DNA of 64,000 bases from NCBI GenBank assembly GCA_007922305.1, contig ML677472.1, positions 811,814 through 875,813 of the forward strand. Direction: 5' to 3'. The DNA comes from Dermatemys mawii. Taxonomy: Eukaryota > Chordata > Testudines > Dermatemydidae. A model generated the notes under the pieces. That model had not been told where the DNA came from. It was given only the letters and a program-made list of their open reading frames with translations, and did not search any database. The position numbers and the translations under genes were made by a program. Shown in pieces: positions 59,212 through 64,000 of the stretch (the first letter of the stretch is position 1; each line of letters starts with the position of its first letter).

Positions 59212-60252
59212 CAGCATTTGTGGATCCCTGGGCCAGCAAGTTAAAGATGTATGGGCTGGATGAATCGACTATAAGGTGGATAGAAAGCTGGCTAGATCGT
59301 CAGGCTCAACGGGTTGTGACCAATGGCTCCATGTCTAGTTGGCAGCCGGTATCAAGTGGAGTGCCCCAAGGGTCGGACCTGGGGCCAGTTTTGTTCAATA
59401 TCTTCATTAATGATCTGGAAGATGGCGTGGATTGCACCCTCAGCAAGTTCGCAGATGACACTAAACTAGGAGGAGATATGCTGACGGTAGGGATAGGATA
59501 CAGAGGGACCTAGACAATTTAGAGGATTGGGCCAAAAGAAATCTGATGAGGTTCAACAAGGACCAGTGCAGAGTCCTGCACTTAGGATGGAAGAATCCCA
59601 TGCACTGCTACAGACTAGGGACCGAATGGCTCAGCAGCAGTTCTGCAGGAAAGGAGCTGGGGATTACAGTGGAAGAGAAGCTGGATATGAGTCAACAGTG
59701 TGCCCTTGTTGCCAAGAAAGCAAACAGCATTTTGGACTGTATAAGTAGGAGCATTGCCAGCAGATCAAGGGATGTGATCATTCCCCTCTATTCGGCATTG
59801 ATGAGGCCTCATCTGCAGTACTGACTTTGGGCCTCACACTATAAGAAGAATTTGGAAAAATTTGAGAGTCCAGCAGAAGGCAAGAGAAGAGAAGAATAAG
59901 GGGGGATTTGATAGCTGCTTTCAACTACCTGAAAGGGGGTTCCAAAGAGGATGGATCTAGACTGTTCTCAGTGGTACCAGATGACAGAACAAGGAGTAAT
60001 GGTCTCAAGTTGCAGTGGGAGAGGTTTAGGTTGGATATTAGGAAAAAACTTTTTCACTAGGAGGGTGGTGAAGCACTGGAATGGGTTACCTAGGGAGGTG
60101 GTGGAATCTCCTTCCTTAGAGGTTTTTAAGGTCAGGCTTGACAAAGCCCTAACTGAGATGATTTAGTTGGAGTTGGTACTGCTTTGAGCAGGGGTTTGGA
60201 CGAGATGACCTCCTGAGGTCCCTTCCAACCCTGATATTCTATGATTCTATGA
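59212..60252 (+). mobile_element. CR1 LINE, 3' 1 kb
   Basis: The plus strand encodes the end of the reverse transcriptase: [40 protein letters not shown] and the catalytic FADDTKL, up to a stop at 59513. In other frames MRFNKDQCRVLHLGWKN and the [18 protein letters not shown]-terminus follow. It ends in the ATTCTATGATTCTATGA microsatellite. There are at least three frame breaks and the 5' end is truncated. It faces the opposite way from the CR1 at 40.5 kb. Confidence 0.93.
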
Positions 60253-60941
60253 AGTCTGGTGTGGCTGCGTCCACACCAAAAAAATGAAAAGACTTGAATT
60301 CTGGGTCTTGACTGGACTCGGGCTTGGACTCTCCACCTGTCTGAGGTCATAGGATCCTGGGTCTGAGACTGAGTCCAAAACATTTGAGTGTAGACAGAAG
60401 GGCATTTGGGCTTGAGCCTGAGCTGGAGCACAGACTTACACTGCACTGCAGACATACCCATAGTGTTCTTCCTCTTTCCCCTGGCAGAGTGCATCTTCCC
60501 TCCCTTTCCCCATCAAAAATATCTGAGGAAAATAGAAAGAGACCCTAAAATCCCATGCCGCACCACATGGTCCCTGTGCTGCAGGACGTGGTCTCAGCAC
60601 GGGTGCCTACACTGGTGGATTATGAATATCCTTAGATGTTTAGGCAATATCAGGACAAGCACTCAGCACTAGCGGCAAGTTCATTCTTTCCAGCCCAGAA
60701 ACTTGGCTTTTAACATCAATGCTGATATTACCTTCTTCATTTCTGGGTTCTCCCAGGTTAGGTGGGGTGGATTTTGCAGGTCCCCATAGCTGGGGGCTTC
60801 ACAAGAGTCAAAGATCAGCTCTGATAGCCAGCTTGTGTTTACCTGATTTCATGGGATTAGATGCCTATTATGAATCCCACCCTGCATGCCTTCTTTTGCT
60901 AGGTGTGTGGTTCTCCCACTCCCCCACCTATGGGACTAAGG
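60253..60941. other. Unrecognised sequence between CR1 and a hAT element
   Basis: No coding or repeat signature that I can name. Confidence 0.3.
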
Positions 60942-61668
60942 CGGGGATGGGCAAACTACAGCCCGCGGACCACATGTGGCCCACTGGCCATTTTTATTCG
61001 GCCTGCGAGCTGGGACCAGGGATGCGGTGCCAGTGGCCCTGCGCTCCCAGCTGGCACGCCGAGCTGAGGGCGGGGCGCCACGGAGCCCCGCGTGCGGGGG
61101 CCAGGCCGAATGCAGCTCACCAGTGGGGCCCCAAGATGGGGTGCCGGGCGGAGCAGGGCTCGCCGCGGGGCCCCGCGCCCCTGGGCCGGGGCGCCGGGCA
61201 GTGCCTAATGAGCTGCCTAATGAGCCCGCTCCAGCTGGAGCACCGGGCTGAACAAGAGGGAAGTGGGGGCTTAGGTGGTGGGGTAGTGGTGGTTAGGGTC
61301 AGTGGTCTAGGGAGGGGGCAGTCAGGGAACAAAGAGCAGGGGGGCTTAGATAGGGGTTGATGTCCCGGGGGTGGTGGTTAGGGTGGGTGGAGGTCTTTAG
61401 AGGGGGCAGCCAGGAAAGAAAGAGCAGGGGGGCCTAGAAAGAGGGTAGGTTCCTGTGGTGGGGGCAGTTAGAGTGGAGAGGTCTCCAGAGGGGGCGATCA
61501 AGGGACAAGGAGCGGGGTGGGGGGTTCAATGTGCCGGGTTTCTGAGGGGGCAGTCAGGGGGCGGGAAGTGTGGGGGGGTTGGATGGGGGCAGGGCCTTCC
61601 CTACCTGGCCATCCGCACAATTTTGAGCCCCCATGTGACCCTCGGGCCATAAAGTTTGCCCACCCCTG
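60942..61668. mobile_element. hAT-type non-autonomous element with perfect 8-bp duplication
   Basis: The left end CGGGGATGGGCAAACT and the reversed right end CAGGGGTGGGCAAACT are inverted repeats. GACTAAGG is present at 60934-60941 and 61669-61676. It is 727 bp with an extremely GC-rich interior (about 61020-61240) and then GGGGGCAGTCAGGG-like tandem phrases at 61310-61560. There is no transposase. Confidence 0.9.
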
Positions 61669-61744
61669 GACTAAGGCCACTGCACTGGGCACGGCTGTTA
61701 GATCTGTTTTTGCCAGTAATTCAAACCGTACTCCTGCTCCCTTT

Positions 61745-62036
61745 AGCGTCAACAAGCAGGGGCATCTCTAAGGCTTTTGCGGCTCCATGTGCAGAAGTTC
61801 CGTGGCACCCCCATGGGAGGTCCACAGCTGCCGCGGATTCAGCTGCAGTTCTGCGGTGGGTCCACAGGTCCCGCAGCCTCATCGTTCCTGCCGCTGAAAT
61901 GCCGCCGAATCCATGGCAGCCACAGACCTTTCGCTGAAGACAGCCTGTCTGCTGCCCTGATGGCGAACGTCAGGCCACCCCCTGCAGCTTGCCAACCCAG
62001 GTACGTGCTTGGAGCGCTGGTGCCTGAAGCCAGCCC
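61745..62036. repeat. GC-rich dispersed element fragment
   Basis: It begins AGGGGCATCTCTAAGGC and ends AAGCCAGCCCTG. The interior has repeated CCGCGGNTC/CTGCGG words. It abuts the retroviral LTR at 62037. The class is unknown. Confidence 0.4.
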
Positions 62037-62965
62037 TGCTTATAAGAAGTATATGGGATTATTTTTAGAGGAAAAGGCAATCTGCTAAATTTATTGAAGA
62101 TATAACAATTAGCGTATGAATTTAATTATACTATATATACACACACACATTGTTTTGCTAGTTTATATTATTGTTATTAGTTTAGTGTTTGGATTAATTT
62201 AGTAGGTAGCTAGGTTGATTATGGGAAGGGAGGAGATGAGTTTTGTTGATTGTAATATGCTTTGGGGAAGTTTTGGTAGTATGAACCCAAAGTTTTATGG
62301 CAAGGTATTTTGATTATATAGTGATTTTGTTTAATTAGGATTAATGAGTTTTGCATTGTTATGTTGTAATTAATTGATGTTTGATGAATGTTTTTTAATT
62401 TTTTTAATTTTTTATTTGTTTTATTAAATTTTTAGGGAGTTATTTTATACTGGTTTTAATTATAGCTATTTTGTTTTTATTGATAGGTTTGTTTTATTTT
62501 TAGAGTTGTTAATTTGCTTTCTTGATATTTTAATAAAGGTGTGCTGTAGCTTTTTGACATTTATGCATTTGTTTGGATTTTTTAGCGTATTTGGTTTAGT
62601 GATTGCTTTTGTATTTATTTTTTCATATATATTTGTATTTGTACAGAAAATAGAATTAATTTGTATAGAACATTTTGAACAACAACATTAAGTTGCAATG
62701 AAAAAGAAAACAATTATGGCATTTTTAAAAACTTATTTTAAAGGTCTGTTACTGCCTTGAAATTAGTTTAGACAAAAAGAAATTCTGGCTGATGCGTATA
62801 TCTACCAGTGACTGTTAGGCCATTCCTTTCTCCTATTCAAAAAGGGTGGCTGGCAGGATATGGACAAATCGTACTTTAATACATTTAATACATGCCATAC
62901 TATTATCTTATTATTATTTATTTTTTATTTTAAATTTTACAAAATACAAATTCTCCTAATCCGTA
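62037..62965 (-). repeat. LTR of a second, inverted A-rich endogenous retrovirus
   Basis: Read on the minus strand, the right part (CTTCTTATAAGCA) and the U3 part (CATCAGCCAGAATTTCTTT, AATTTCAAGGCAGTAACAGA) match the 36.1-37.0 kb LTR. The last six bases of the LTR are missing at 62037, where a GC-rich element adjoins. On the plus strand it appears T-rich. Confidence 0.72.
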
Positions 62966-64000
62966 TCCCCCTTTTGGCCCCTTAAGAACAATTCTTGAGT
63001 GGGTCATATTTTATACAATTGTGTTATGTACTGTTTTATATATATATACACTGAGAGACAATTTGGGCTTGTGGCTGTAATTTAATAAACATTTTTTTTG
63101 TTTAACAGCATATATAACACATTTTTAGCAAGCAAACACAGGACAATATTAACATGACTAGTAATGGGTGAAACATAATAGACAATATACTTTTAGAGGT
63201 CAGGGACCAGCTTGTAAAAATGTACCGGTGACAGGCTGTAAGGGTTTTTTTAGATTTAGCATTTTTTAGTATTTTTAGCATGTTTTTGTTTGCATGTAAT
63301 ATTTGAATGAATATTTGTGTTTGTTGTCACCTTTGTTTTTGACAACAAGTGATAAGTAGATTGTGCCAATTTAGAAATTAACCAGGATGGCGGTTATAGT
63401 GCCTTGTGTTTTTTTTATTTTTGGTAAATAGTATATGCGATTTCTACTATATAATACATGGGCATTATATTTACATTTATTTTCTTGGGGTTGGCTAGTA
63501 TTTGCATTTTTAAAAAAATATTGGTTTTTAGGATGTAACACATACACATTGTTTGTTTTACAAAACGTGTGGCATTTTTTAGTTTGTTTTAAACGTATGT
63601 TTTTAATTATGTGTTTTTGCTGCACAGTTTTGTGGTGATAGGTAGAGATAAGGACACTCATTTTGTGGGCTTTATATTGTATACCCTTGGGTGTTTAATA
63701 ATGTATTTATTTTTTAGCTTATTGACCCATAACCCAGGGTAGCTAAAAGGATTTTATGGTAAATTTTGAGAGTGGGCTTATTTTTATTTTTTTGTTTTTA
63801 TAGATTGTGAGCAATTTTAATAATTATTTTATTTAATAACAAATTAGGCTTAACTATGCTAAAAACATATTGCATTTATTTATATGTGTAGGTGTTAAAT
63901 AGGGACCTCTTCTATTGTTTTAAAAGATGTGTTAATACCCAAACATTTTTATATATTATTTAAAACATTTTGTGTTTTAGTGATACTAAATTAAGAATTA
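62966..64000 (-). mobile_element. 3' internal part of the inverted endogenous retrovirus (runs off window)
   Basis: A purine tract (AAAAGGGGGA on the minus strand) borders the LTR. A 96-codon minus-strand frame at 63661-63371 corresponds in order to the 35.47-35.70 kb stretch of the first copy (for example the motif NANTSQPQENK against a similar decayed segment there). It probably lies near the envelope end; I did not attempt to join frames. The element continues beyond 64000. Confidence 0.65.

Noticed and set aside
60719..61360. 213-codon open frame on the plus strand
   Set aside because: It crosses the end of a hAT element with an 8-bp duplication and owes its length to GC-rich sequence.

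Overview
The window is vertebrate nuclear DNA, most likely from a cryptodiran turtle. It has small phase-matched exons, long introns filled with transposons, many CR1 LINE copies, PIF/Harbinger and hAT elements and A-rich endogenous retroviruses. At about 10.2-10.4 kb there is a tRNA-derived SINE of the Cry type, a family known from turtles. There are no operons, CRISPR arrays or other prokaryotic features.

The one host gene I can support lies on the minus strand from about 43.8 kb down to 1.9 kb. It encodes a type I membrane scavenger receptor of the WC1 / CD163 / CD163L1 / SCART family. Eight SRCR domain exons are visible, all beginning and ending in phase 1: 43464-43769, 39491-39811, 24627-24941, 24081-24395, 22369-22686, 18356-18670, 17561-17872 and 14098-14412. 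They are followed by a 36-nt stalk exon, a transmembrane exon and five cytoplasmic exons, with the stop codon at 1905. The last six SRCR exons follow the membrane-proximal order of WC1/CD163-type receptors, including one domain that lacks cysteines 2 and 7. The tail carries YEEI/DYNL-type and several YD(D/N)V-type tyrosine motifs, which suggests a signalling or endocytic co-receptor of leukocytes. The signal peptide exon and any further N-terminal SRCR exons were not found. The two most upstream SRCR exons are a tandem duplication with a third, truncated relic beside them.

The introns and upstream region are mostly transposon remains. At 4-26 kb there are several non-autonomous hAT, Tc1/mariner-type and Harbinger-type elements with readable target-site duplications, CR1 fragments and two hAT transposase fragments. 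At 30.1-37.0 kb lies a degenerate, strikingly A-rich LTR retrovirus on the plus strand. A second member of the same family lies inverted at 62.0-64.0 kb and runs out of the window. At 40.5-41.6 kb and 59.2-60.3 kb there are longer CR1 3' ends.

The most complex structure is a 7.3-kb PIF/Harbinger element (about 45512-52829). It holds a DDE transposase gene (plus) and a convergent Myb/SANT gene (minus). The SANT gene is interrupted by a solo LTR. Between the two genes sits an intron-less, cysteine-rich ORF of a repeat family I cannot name, with four ATF4/C-EBP-like TGATGCAAT sites upstream. Remains of two more Myb/SANT genes follow at 54.3-56.3 kb (plus) and 56.9-59.2 kb (minus).
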